64,000 nucleotides of DNA, taken from positions 62,001-126,000 of the forward strand of contig NZ_AP017570.1 of assembly GCF_002355655.1 (NCBI RefSeq), in the 5' to 3' direction. This DNA is from Halorubrum trapanicum. Its GTDB lineage: Archaea > Halobacteriota > Halobacteria > Halobacteriales > Haloferacaceae. Positions 7,594-14,972 of this stretch are shown in pieces. Both the position numbers and the translations under genes were made by a program. Within the stretch, counting starts at the first letter, position 1, and every line of letters begins with the position of its first letter. The notes below the pieces were generated by a model. It was given only the letters and a program-made list of their open reading frames with translations. It was not told the origin of the DNA and did not search any database.

Positions 7594-9729
7594 ATGGAAA
7601 TCATTCCCTTCCTCTCTAATCTGCGTTCTAGTGTCTCAAGACGTTTAGATATCAATGTTCGCAGTCGTATAGCACCACTCTCGTTTTACCAGTACGGGAA
7701 AATTGGATTCTGGGCAGCTGTCGCAGTAATCGTGGTCAGTTCAATCGGAGTCACACTAGGTAAAATCGGGTTCTCCATTGACGCTCTTGCCATCCTTGTT
7801 CAAAACCCGTCAAGCGGGTTCTTTGGGTCATCACTAAATCTGATACTGAGCATCATCAGCCTGGTCTTCGTTGTCGTCATCTTCTTAGTACAGAATGCTA
7901 ACCAGGAGTACTCTTCCAGGCTCTCAGGCGTTATACTACACGACAAATACTTCCTACGGACTATCGGGTTCATTCTAGCCGCTTCCATTTTCAACATTTC
8001 AGGGAGCTACTTCAGCTGGGGTCCACCACTTACAGTAATTGGATACGCGTTTTCGATATCGACAACCCTGCTCGTCGGATCCCTAATCGCATTCGCTGCA
8101 TATTTCGTAGACGTCTCCAACATCATCGACTACATCGTAAAGGACTTGAAACAACAAATCTCTCAAGACAGAATTTACCGCCCAGCCTTCTTGGGTATTG
8201 CTCTTCAAGACGAGGACTACGTATCCAAACTCAACACAGACACACAACTCATTGTCAGCACCTGTATCCAAGCCATAGAGGAGAACCAAGAAAACGTGGT
8301 AGACACTTGTTTGAACGCTCTCTCGGAAATCGTCGAAAAATATCTTGAAGAAACAACACCATCAGAAGTCAACGACGACTTCCTAAACGAACTGAACGAC
8401 CAGTTCCAATTCATCGGATCAGCTGCCTTCGACGACTATACCCGGCAAAAATACTCAGAAACCGTTGTTGAAACCGTCGGAGACATTGGCCTGGCCATCA
8501 CCAACCACCGAGAACTAGGTTCACCCGGATCGAGATGGGCAAACCTCCTCAAATCCCTATTCCAAGACTCGCTCGAATTTGACCGCACCGCAGCAGCTCA
8601 TATCGCATTAAGAAAACTCGGAGATATGAGTGTCACCGCAATCTCGAACGGAGACATGGATTCATACCGAGTCTACCAAGGAGAAGTCGACAAACTTGCT
8701 GTACTCTGTGCTTCAGCAAACCACAGCTATCTCGCCGGACTTCTCCAAAACGCTAACCTCCAATATCAGAAAATGTATGTCGCGTTCATCGACGCACTAT
8801 GTACAGACGGATACGCGCCAGACATCGATGTGTCCACACTATTGGAAGACTTCGCAGACAGCTTCAACCAAGCAAAATCGAACTATGGACGATATTCAAA
8901 ACAAGTACTATTCGCAGGTCTATTCGGACTTAACCCGTTCGCAGGAAGAGTAGGCGCACATCTCCAGCAACATCAAGACATAGACCCTGCCGAACAAAAA
9001 TATATATCTGAATATCTCTCAGAACTAGTCAGCTTCCTCAGAAAAGTCAGTCTACAAAACCCAGAAGACAACCACACAGATATCTACAAAGGCTACACTC
9101 AATTCCTTTTCGTCCTACAAGAAACAGCACCCGTCGATAGCGATGCCAGACGAAATCTCCTAATTGATCTTAACGACAATTTCACCAGACTAATCGAAAA
9201 AGACTATCGACGCAGCCTCGAAGCCACAGAAAATCTTGATCACGGCATAAACCATCGAATAACCGACTTCTACGCACTCCTAATCTACTTCTATCGAGAA
9301 GACCCAGACGCATTAGCAACATTTCTTGACCCACTCGTCACCCTCTACATGGATCTGGTTGACGACCACCCCTCACCTGGAACAATCAACGAGCGGACCC
9401 TACACCAGCTTTACCAAGAACTCAAAATCTTCGGCGTATGGATTAGCCAATTCCACGATCTCAACGATATCAGCCCAGAATTAAAAGAAGCACTCACAGA
9501 AAATTTCCAAGATGTAGATACCAGCGGTAGACGTATCTACACGTCCTCATTACAAAGATACGATTATCCCACAAACACTTTCCATTATCGCGATGGTTGG
9601 TGGCTCCGACCAGATACGATCTGGACTAATGGCTTCCAAGATCGGATATGTAATACTCTGAACGGCGACGGAAGCCAGTACGAAGAGTTCCACAACGAAT
9701 TACAAGACTTCGCGGAGGACACTAATTAA
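7594..9729 (+). CDS. Large four-TM protein with cytosolic helical domain (DUF2254-like)
   Basis: A 711-residue protein with four predicted transmembrane helices in the first ~175 residues. Helix 2 is followed by QNANQEYSSRLSG, reminiscent of DUF2254-type membrane proteins. About 530 residues of soluble, mainly helical sequence follow. The protein at 18881-20728 has the same plan. Base composition is lower in GC than neighbouring genes, suggesting transfer. It stands next to a HEPN-type gene, so a defence or stress role is possible but unproven. The ATG at 7594 follows a purine-rich GGAGGAG. Confidence 0.7.
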   Translation: MEIIPFLSNLRSSVSRRLDINVRSRIAPLSFYQYGKIGFWAAVAVIVVSSIGVTLGKIGFSIDALAILVQNPSSGFFGSSLNLILSIISLVFVVVIFLVQNANQEYSSRLSGVILHDKYFLRTIGFILAASIFNISGSYFSWGPPLTVIGYAFSISTTLLVGSLIAFAAYFVDVSNIIDYIVKDLKQQISQDRIYRPAFLGIALQDEDYVSKLNTDTQLIVSTCIQAIEENQENVVDTCLNALSEIVEKYLEETTPSEVNDDFLNELNDQFQFIGSAAFDDYTRQKYSETVVETVGDIGLAITNHRELGSPGSRWANLLKSLFQDSLEFDRTAAAHIALRKLGDMSVTAISNGDMDSYRVYQGEVDKLAVLCASANHSYLAGLLQNANLQYQKMYVAFIDALCTDGYAPDIDVSTLLEDFADSFNQAKSNYGRYSKQVLFAGLFGLNPFAGRVGAHLQQHQDIDPAEQKYISEYLSELVSFLRKVSLQNPEDNHTDIYKGYTQFLFVLQETAPVDSDARRNLLIDLNDNFTRLIEKDYRRSLEATENLDHGINHRITDFYALLIYFYREDPDALATFLDPLVTLYMDLVDDHPSPGTINERTLHQLYQELKIFGVWISQFHDLNDISPELKEALTENFQDVDTSGRRIYTSSLQRYDYPTNTFHYRDGWWLRPDTIWTNGFQDRICNTLNGDGSQYEEFHNELQDFAEDTN

Positions 9730-9755
9730 AAATCCGTCACTTATACAGGTACTGT

Positions 9756-9975
9756 CTAGTTGGCCTCCTCAGCAGGTTTTTTGTCGTACTCTCTGTGTCT
9801 CATTTGGTTCATGATGCCGCAGAATGGGCAGTCTACGAAATTGGACCCCACGTCACTGGTGTTGGGACTATATTCCTCGCGAATTGCCTGATTCTGTCGT
9901 CGATTAGTAGACTTCGATAGAAACAACCCTTCGTAGCTACCGCCGTATCGGTGGTAGCACAGTCTTGAAGACAAA
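9756..9975 (-). other. Possible zinc-binding peptide or remnant
   Basis: A minus-strand frame without a good ATG reads through C-x-H and CPFCG motifs to a stop at 9756 (about 70 residues from a TTG). It could be a short zinc-binding protein or a decayed gene. It overlaps the promoter of the gene at 9994, which weakens it. Low confidence. Confidence 0.2.
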
Positions 9976-9993
9976 TAGGTTACTTCCCCTACT

Positions 9994-11259
9994 ATGGGCA
10001 ATTCGGGAAGTGGATTGAAGGAGCGGGTCAGAGGGTGTGTGGATGATTTCGTTGAAACCGTTCGTGAGGAGCAAGATTTCGTCCCTAAACTTCGAATTGC
10101 CGCAGGAGATCGGATGGACAGGAAAGAGAAGTTCATTGATGAGCCTTCCCGGATTATTACGTTCTATTCTTCACGCCAGCAGGAGTTCTTCGAAGAGACT
10201 GCAGAGTGGATGTATGAGACCGGAAACGGATTTGGTCTTAACGAGCCTGTTGACCCTGATGACGAAGACGTTCTATTTCTCGACGCACCGGAAGACTACA
10301 ACCCCCCTGAAGATGCTAATCTATTCTCCTACGTTAACGCGCTTTTCAACTTCGCTGGCACAGTGATGGATTATTCGGGAGGCTACGTGGTCACGGATAG
10401 AGGGTTCGATCGAGCATACGAGGAACACTGGCTTCCGAAGTACGAGACTGGGCTGGAAACCTTCGAAATTATTATTCCACTTCACCTGTTTAATATTCCA
10501 CAAGACGACGAGTCAGTTATCGATTTATCGCCAGAATTTGAACTCCGTCGAAGACGTCACAATTACTATCGAGTTGAATCACTTCGGATCTGCCCTATCA
10601 CTGATTCAGAAAGACGGGGTGTCCATACATCCTCCGCAGGTGGAGGAGAACGGTTCAATCTCAATCCTGTTGACGCCTGTGATTATAAAATCCATGCGGA
10701 GATAGCGGCCCGAGAACCTGAAGCCACTCTCTATGATCCGGGGGAAGAAATCGGAGAGCGGTTAGCGACCGCACTGCGGCTTTTTGACCCCGACCCAGAA
10801 ACAGGAGACTTGATCGTTGGCACATCCTTCCGGCAAGAACCTAATTGGCTTGAATTCAGAGAGGGAATCCCCGACTTCACAGTAATCGGAGACGCACACA
10901 AAGACCGAACGCAACCTCAAGAAGCATATCTACTGTATCCAGACTCCTCTGATGAATTCACTGATTTTTGGGGGCGCCACTGTCGACGAATCCGTCTTGA
11001 TAGGGACGGTCAGTTCACGCGTTCAATTCAGCGTTTTAACGAGATCTGGTCGAAGCGATTTTACGAAGATCAGCTCCTTGACTGTCTGATCGGGCTTGAG
11101 GGACTTCTTCTTCAAGGAGTTGGATCCGGAGGCTCGATTACTTTCCGACTCAAACTACGTGGTGGCCAGATATTGTACGATAGGTTACCCTACAGACGGG
11201 AGTACATCCAGAAGTTCCTACAGGATATCTACTCACTTAGGGGAGATATTGTACACTAG
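9994..11259 (+). CDS. HEPN-domain (ApeA-like) protein, cut by a TAG
   Basis: A 421-residue soluble protein whose last ~80 residues resemble ApeA-type HEPN domains. Helices including FYEDQLLDCLIGLEGLLL are followed by LRGDIVH, the R-x4-H signature that forms the ribonuclease site of HEPN proteins in abortive-infection and toxin systems. A TAG stop falls immediately after that His. The same frame then continues open to 11484 with sensible protein sequence. The N-terminal ~300 residues are an alpha/beta region of unknown function. Neighbour of a large membrane protein; possibly an antiviral or dormancy effector, now truncated. Confidence 0.65.
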   Translation: MGNSGSGLKERVRGCVDDFVETVREEQDFVPKLRIAAGDRMDRKEKFIDEPSRIITFYSSRQQEFFEETAEWMYETGNGFGLNEPVDPDDEDVLFLDAPEDYNPPEDANLFSYVNALFNFAGTVMDYSGGYVVTDRGFDRAYEEHWLPKYETGLETFEIIIPLHLFNIPQDDESVIDLSPEFELRRRRHNYYRVESLRICPITDSERRGVHTSSAGGGERFNLNPVDACDYKIHAEIAAREPEATLYDPGEEIGERLATALRLFDPDPETGDLIVGTSFRQEPNWLEFREGIPDFTVIGDAHKDRTQPQEAYLLYPDSSDEFTDFWGRHCRRIRLDRDGQFTRSIQRFNEIWSKRFYEDQLLDCLIGLEGLLLQGVGSGGSITFRLKLRGGQILYDRLPYRREYIQKFLQDIYSLRGDIVH

Positions 11260-11484
11260 AATCAGTATCTTGCCGATATTCTAGATCAAAATAGCCGTTT
11301 GAAGGTGTTAGACGAGAAGTTCGACCATCCGAAGGACGTAGTGGCTGAAGCGCGCCGTTTTATGGGTGCTTCTGTCGTCGCTTATATGGACGTGACTGAG
11401 CAGACAGGACTGAGTATCGACGAGATTGGCGAGCTGATGGATGATGCGGCCCTTGGTGTGGGCTCGTCTGAGTTATTCGGCTAA
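11260..11484 (+). pseudogene. In-frame 3' remainder of the HEPN gene
   Basis: It starts directly after the TAG at 11257-11259 and is in the same frame. It encodes about 74 residues (NQYLADILDQNSRLKVLDEK onward) with helical, acidic composition like the rest of the protein, ending at a TAA. Restoring one codon would give a ~496-residue protein. Either the gene is a nonsense pseudogene or a truncated product is made. Confidence 0.6.
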
Positions 11485-11525
11485 CTTTTGGAATTGTATG
11501 GCGGGTGTTGAGCCACCACACCGTA

Positions 11526-11768
11526 TTAGAATTCGATATTCTCATCATTTTGATCTTGGATTTTACATCTGTGATGCTGGATTCGTTCTGGGACCCCAAC
11601 CTTCCCACAGATTGGACACTCCCGCAGGGGTGTCGGAGGCAGGTCGGTCCATGCGTCCAGCGCGGCGTCGAGCTGTACTTCCACGATCGGCGAGTCGGTC
11701 GTGCGGCGGGCTTCGCGGAGGTGAATGCGAAGCCGTTCACGGGCCGTGAGTGTCGTGTCGTCGGTCAT
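11526..11768 (-). CDS. Small zinc-finger protein
   Basis: An 80-residue protein with a charged N-terminal helix (TARERLRIHLREARR) and a C-terminal CPICG...HHRC site that probably binds one zinc ion. Haloarchaeal plasmids carry many proteins of this plan; the role may be DNA or protein binding. A leader hairpin of the CCCCG family lies 22 bases upstream of the ATG. It follows the HNH gene on the same strand and converges with the HEPN gene. Confidence 0.65.
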   Translation of the reverse strand: MTDDTTLTARERLRIHLREARRTTDSPIVEVQLDAALDAWTDLPPTPLRECPICGKVGVPERIQHHRCKIQDQNDENIEF

Positions 11769-11789
11769 AGTGGGACGGGATCGCTGGTG

Positions 11790-11812
11790 GCCCCGCCACC
11801 CATCGCGGGGGC
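11790..11812 (-). promoter_or_regulatory. Leader hairpin, CCCCG family
   Basis: GCCCCG (11790-11795) and CGGGGGC (11806-11812), with a loop reading CGATGGGTGG on the minus strand, sit 22 bases before the ATG at 11768. Confidence 0.5.
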
Positions 11813-11833
11813 GAGCAACACCACCGGGTGCGG

Positions 11834-12835
11834 TTAGCGAATATCGGGCTGGAGCGGGGCTAGCTGTTCCCAGAAGCGATGATGTACAGCACAGAGAGTG
11901 ATAAGATTATCTAGCGCGTTCGCCGCCTCAGCGTCATATTGACCGTCCGCATCAACGAATTCACGCCGAGGTCTGATGTGGTGGATATGGAGGTCCTTTC
12001 CATAACGCGCGTGGTGTTCGGATTGATTGATCTCACACCCGGGCGTCTGGCAGCAGTAGTTGTCACGCTCAAGGACTCGTTGACGCTGTCGGCGCCACCG
12101 CGTCTGGCTCCACTTCTGTCGCTTCCACGCCACTCGCTCGTCTTGTGAGTCACCGTACCCCGCACGGCGTTTCGCCTGGCGCCACGATTCGAAACGGTCG
12201 TAGTAGGTTGCAACGTGATACTGCCCCTCCGAATTCATCTCCTCCACCGTCGGGGCATGGCCGAGTTCTGAAGCAAGCCGATTGATCTCAGCAAGGAGCT
12301 CCGGCTTGGGAATATTCTGCTTGCCAGCGGGTTCAAGGCCCGCTTCAAGTACCGCGTTGACCCACGATCCAAATCGATTCGCACAGGTCCGTTGTGAGTA
12401 CGCACCCCGTTCATCCATCTCTGGAGCAGTCGGCACACGCCCGAGTTCACTAGCTAAGTTGCGGATCGCCTCTATCAAAGCCTCGTCTGGTATGCGGCTT
12501 TCCTGGGCTGGTTTCTGCCCGATCGAGCGGATAGCGTTACTCCACGAACCGAACTCGGTACAGTACGCTGATGCTGAATACGACCCGTCTGTCTCCATCT
12601 CGTCTCGCGTGGGTGACCGGCCCAGTTGCTTAGTGAGTCGTCGAAGCTCAGTCTTCAGTTCGTCACGCCCGATCGAGGTTTGGCCACCGAGGTGGCCACG
12701 ATAGGCTGTAAGCGAGGCGAAGCTCTTACCGCACGTCTCGCATTCGTACTCCCCGTACCGGTGTACGGAGGCAACATGACCACCGAGAGCGCTAGCTCCA
12801 TCGAACGTAGCACTACAGTAGTCGCATTCGTACAT
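11834..12835 (-). CDS. HNH endonuclease with zinc fingers and three HNH-associated repeats
   Basis: A 333-residue protein from the ATG at 12835 (MYECDYC); an alternative ATG lies at 12874. Two C2H2-like fingers occupy residues 1-50. Three ~50-residue repeats follow (about 55-105, 112-163 and 170-218), each with L-A-S-E-L-G-x-x-P-T-x-x-E-M and G-S-W-x-x-A motifs, matching the homing-endonuclease-associated repeat. The HNH domain is C-terminal (about 245-325), with CCQTPGC, the catalytic HIHHI and LITLCAVHH. The repeats and fingers would give sequence specificity. Probably a selfish or defence nuclease carried by the element. Confidence 0.85.
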   Translation of the reverse strand: MYECDYCSATFDGASALGGHVASVHRYGEYECETCGKSFASLTAYRGHLGGQTSIGRDELKTELRRLTKQLGRSPTRDEMETDGSYSASAYCTEFGSWSNAIRSIGQKPAQESRIPDEALIEAIRNLASELGRVPTAPEMDERGAYSQRTCANRFGSWVNAVLEAGLEPAGKQNIPKPELLAEINRLASELGHAPTVEEMNSEGQYHVATYYDRFESWRQAKRRAGYGDSQDERVAWKRQKWSQTRWRRQRQRVLERDNYCCQTPGCEINQSEHHARYGKDLHIHHIRPRREFVDADGQYDAEAANALDNLITLCAVHHRFWEQLAPLQPDIR

Positions 12836-12848
12836 TTCTGTGTCACTC

Positions 12849-12868
12849 GCCGGCCTACTTGCGCCGGC
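12849..12868 (-). promoter_or_regulatory. GCCGGC leader hairpin
   Basis: GCCGGC (12849-12854) and GCCGGC (12863-12868) form a perfect 6-bp stem just upstream of the ATG at 12835. This placement supports the shorter start for the HNH gene. Confidence 0.4.
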
Positions 12869-13002
12869 ACCCATAGCGGCGCCAGAAAAACTGTCCGAGA
12901 GGTTGTGGCTGCGCGCGCAGCGAAGCGAGCACGGAGCGGAGGGTGGGGCGGCGGGGTCAGGGCCGGTCCGGCACACAACAAAAAAGAGGCTGCTCCGTTC
13001 GG

Positions 13003-13902
13003 CTATTCGTCCCACCAGCGGCCGCGCTCCGGGAAATGAAGGGTCGACCAGCCAGTGACGGCTAGTGAGACGCGTCCTTCGTACCAATTTCTCGCTGCTC
13101 CGTGGATACGCACCCGTTCACCTTCTTCGACCCAAGGGGCATTTGATTTCTCCCAGATCGTCACCTTCGTTTGCCCGCTTTCGTCTGCGATCAGGCCAAC
13201 TTGAGCGATGGCTGGAGAGTCACTATCCCAAAGCACCTCGATTTGTCCTTCGACACTCACTTCTTTGCGATCGACGTCCTCGAGGGCGTCGATGGGCACG
13301 GTGCCCCCCGGCGCCGTCTGTAACTCCTCGAACACCCGCACGACCGCACTCGCCATGTCCCGGCCGTCGACGACTGCGTCGGCCAGGCGTCGACTGATCG
13401 CCGCACGCGACCAGCCATCCAGCCGCGTCGTGAGTCGATCTGCTTCCGTGTTCACCGTCGCCAGTTCATCTTGGGTCAGCTCCATTCGGGGATCATCCCG
13501 TTCGGGGTCGGCCATCGGGTCCACGCTCGCGGCTCGCTGCTGGAACTTCCGCCGGCGCTTCGTGCTCCCTTGTGCGGCGACCTCCCGCGTGCGCTGCTCC
13601 CGGCCGTCCTGTGTTCCCAGCTCGGCCTGGGCACTGATGCGCTCCAGTTCGGCTTCCCGCGCCCGAATGCGCTCTTCCTGTTCGAGGGTGACACCGTGAA
13701 TCCGATCCTTGCTCGTGTCCGCGATCCCGTCCGGGTGGTTCGCATCCACCTTCGCCTGCGTCTCCTGCTCGACTGCGGCCTCGAACTCCGGCGTCTCGTC
13801 GACGACCGGGAAGCCATCTTCATCGACCGCCTGACCGCCCGCTTTCTCGAATGCCTGTTCATCCACCGTAACGACCTTGCTACTAGAGCTGTTACTTGAC
13901 AT
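13003..13902 (-). CDS. OB-fold single-stranded DNA binding-type protein
   Basis: A 299-residue protein. The N-terminal ~130 residues are charged and probably coiled or disordered. The C-terminal ~100 residues (from VSVEGQIEVLW to the end) form an RPA/SOSS-B-like OB fold with the typical G-L-I-A-D-E-S-G and W-x-K strands. It probably binds single-stranded DNA during replication or repair of the mobile replicon. Its leader holds three consecutive perfect stem-loops, and a GGTGA lies shortly before the ATG. It lies upstream of the HNH gene on the same strand. Confidence 0.75.
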   Translation of the reverse strand: MSSNSSSSKVVTVDEQAFEKAGGQAVDEDGFPVVDETPEFEAAVEQETQAKVDANHPDGIADTSKDRIHGVTLEQEERIRAREAELERISAQAELGTQDGREQRTREVAAQGSTKRRRKFQQRAASVDPMADPERDDPRMELTQDELATVNTEADRLTTRLDGWSRAAISRRLADAVVDGRDMASAVVRVFEELQTAPGGTVPIDALEDVDRKEVSVEGQIEVLWDSDSPAIAQVGLIADESGQTKVTIWEKSNAPWVEEGERVRIHGAARNWYEGRVSLAVTGWSTLHFPERGRWWDE

Positions 13903-13903
13903 T

Positions 13904-13964
13904 GGAACTTCACCAAGTTCCGAAGGCGCTCACGCGCCGACACCGCGATGCTACCACATCGTGG
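13904..13964 (-). promoter_or_regulatory. Triple stem-loop leader of the OB-fold gene
   Basis: Three stems follow one another: GGAACTT/AAGTTCC (13904-13921), GGCGC/GCGCC (13925-13938) and CCGCGATG/CATCGTGG (13943-13964). All lie within 62 bases of the start codon at 13902. The third arm set has one mismatch. Such packing suggests a structured leader RNA controlling translation. Confidence 0.55.
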
Positions 13965-13996
13965 TTTTCCGACGACAACGACCGACAGAACCATCT

Positions 13997-14052
13997 GCGC
14001 GCTCTCGCTCGCGCCTTCGCGAGCGCCCTCCCGGGCGCGAGCGAGAGCGCGC
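13997..14052. repeat. Perfect 19-bp inverted repeat
   Basis: GCGCGCTCTCGCTCGCGCC (13997-14015) is matched exactly in reverse complement at 14034-14052, with an 18-base spacer. It could be a terminator, a cruciform at an origin, or part of a longer structured RNA. Another perfect stem, CCGCGACG/CGTCGCGG, lies near 14137-14162. Confidence 0.7.
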
Positions 14053-14190
14053 CTGCATGAGGTGACCCCAACCAGCACCGCGCGCCGACCCGCCCGGAGC
14101 GAGCGGCCAGCGCATTCCCCATTCGCCGCGACGCAACTACGTCCGTCGCGGTCGGCTTTGCCGAGGTCCGGAGGACCCGAACGGGTGAAG

Positions 14191-14325
14191 CGCTGGCGCC
14201 GAGGGCACATACACTTTAGCCCGGAACGGGCGCGGGCGGTGCGGAGAGCGCCCGCATGCCCGGAATGGTCGGTCGCGAGCGACGCGGAGGGCGGAATGCG
14301 GCGAGCGGTGCGAGCCGTAAACGCT
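14191..14325. repeat. Structured GC-rich direct repeat, copy 1
   Basis: About 135 bases, with a core of ~83 bases nearly identical to 20788-20869. The core contains three hairpins in a row: GCCCG-GAA-CGGGC, GCGGGCG...CGCCCGC and GTCG-CGAG-CGAC, preceded by an AT-rich CACTTTAG. There is no good reading frame. It may be a small structured RNA or a recombination/transfer site. Confidence 0.75.
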
Positions 14326-14434
14326 TGATACTGGAGAAGATTGAGACGTTAGCGCCTGATCAAAGTCTGTTCAGCAAACCCCGATCCCGACTTCCGTTAC
14401 TCAGGTTGAAATCGATATCCCGCGTAAATTACTA

Positions 14435-14626
14435 TCACACCGAACAGTGCTGTAACGACGGCTTCAGAAGTGATGGTTGGGGGCATGCTTCACCAGCAGT
14501 ACAGACCTGGAAGCTTGCGACAATCGTGCGTAGAGTAATAAACGCACCACCAAGTAGCAGTACTCCTCGAGCAACCCTATCGAAATAGGCAAGCCAGCGA
14601 GCTGTCTCGACGGTTTTACTGCTCAT
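14435..14626 (-). CDS. Small membrane protein downstream of halocin module 1
   Basis: A 63-residue protein with one hydrophobic segment (about residues 19-40) and three cysteines in the tail. It is the third gene of the minus-strand run after the halocin-like precursor and the 61-residue membrane gene, separated from the latter by the solo TnpB-type right end. It could be an accessory or immunity peptide. Confidence is limited by its short length. Confidence 0.4.
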   Translation of the reverse strand: MSSKTVETARWLAYFDRVARGVLLLGGAFITLRTIVASFQVCTAGEACPQPSLLKPSLQHCSV

Positions 14627-14709
14627 AGTGTGTCTGAATCACGGGATGACCAAATGTTTTGAGGTGAGGTCTTCGGGGTCGATCAACTGCGTAGTGATAC
14701 GAAAAAGGG

Positions 14710-14736
14710 GCGACCAGCGGATCGACATCCACTCCG
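14710..14736 (-). repeat. Solo TnpB-element right end (27 bp match)
   Basis: A 27-base segment identical to 17185-17211, which lies at the 3' end of the TnpB locus. Similarity stops abruptly where the guide would begin in a TnpB-associated RNA. On the minus strand it reads CGGAGTGGATGTCGATCCGC then TGGTCGC. Probably a stranded element end or guide-RNA scaffold remnant. Confidence 0.55.
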
Positions 14737-14754
14737 GAGCCCGGGGCACTGGAG

Positions 14755-14940
14755 TCACGTTGTCCTAACGCGTTGATACAGCGCAACAAAGAGTTCCACG
14801 ACAGCAACGCCGGCGCCGATAGCTAACGCGACTTCTGGCCCTCGGAGGAGGTAACCGAGGGCGGCAGCACCCACCACACCGACGACAGAAAGGGCGATTC
14901 GAGTACGAAGTCGAGCGGAATCCGTGTTTGTTTGAGTCAT
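14755..14940 (-). CDS. Small two-TM protein, candidate immunity protein of module 1
   Basis: A 61-residue, very hydrophobic protein with two closely spaced helices (about residues 14-30 and 36-54), a polar N-terminus and a basic C-terminus. It starts 32 bases after the stop of the halocin-like precursor and is surely co-transcribed with it. Modules 2 and 3 also have a membrane gene 38-42 bases after the precursor. Position and topology suggest self-protection or peptide export, which is inference. Confidence 0.6.
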   Translation of the reverse strand: MTQTNTDSARLRTRIALSVVGVVGAAALGYLLRGPEVALAIGAGVAVVELFVALYQRVRTT

Positions 14941-14972
14941 AATTTATAGTACGCAAGGAGAAGGATAAGAGT

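Noticed and set aside
12626-13058. + strand frames between the HNH and OB-fold genes
   Set aside because: Antisense to the zinc-finger part of the HNH gene and the OB-fold gene end; no supporting motif.
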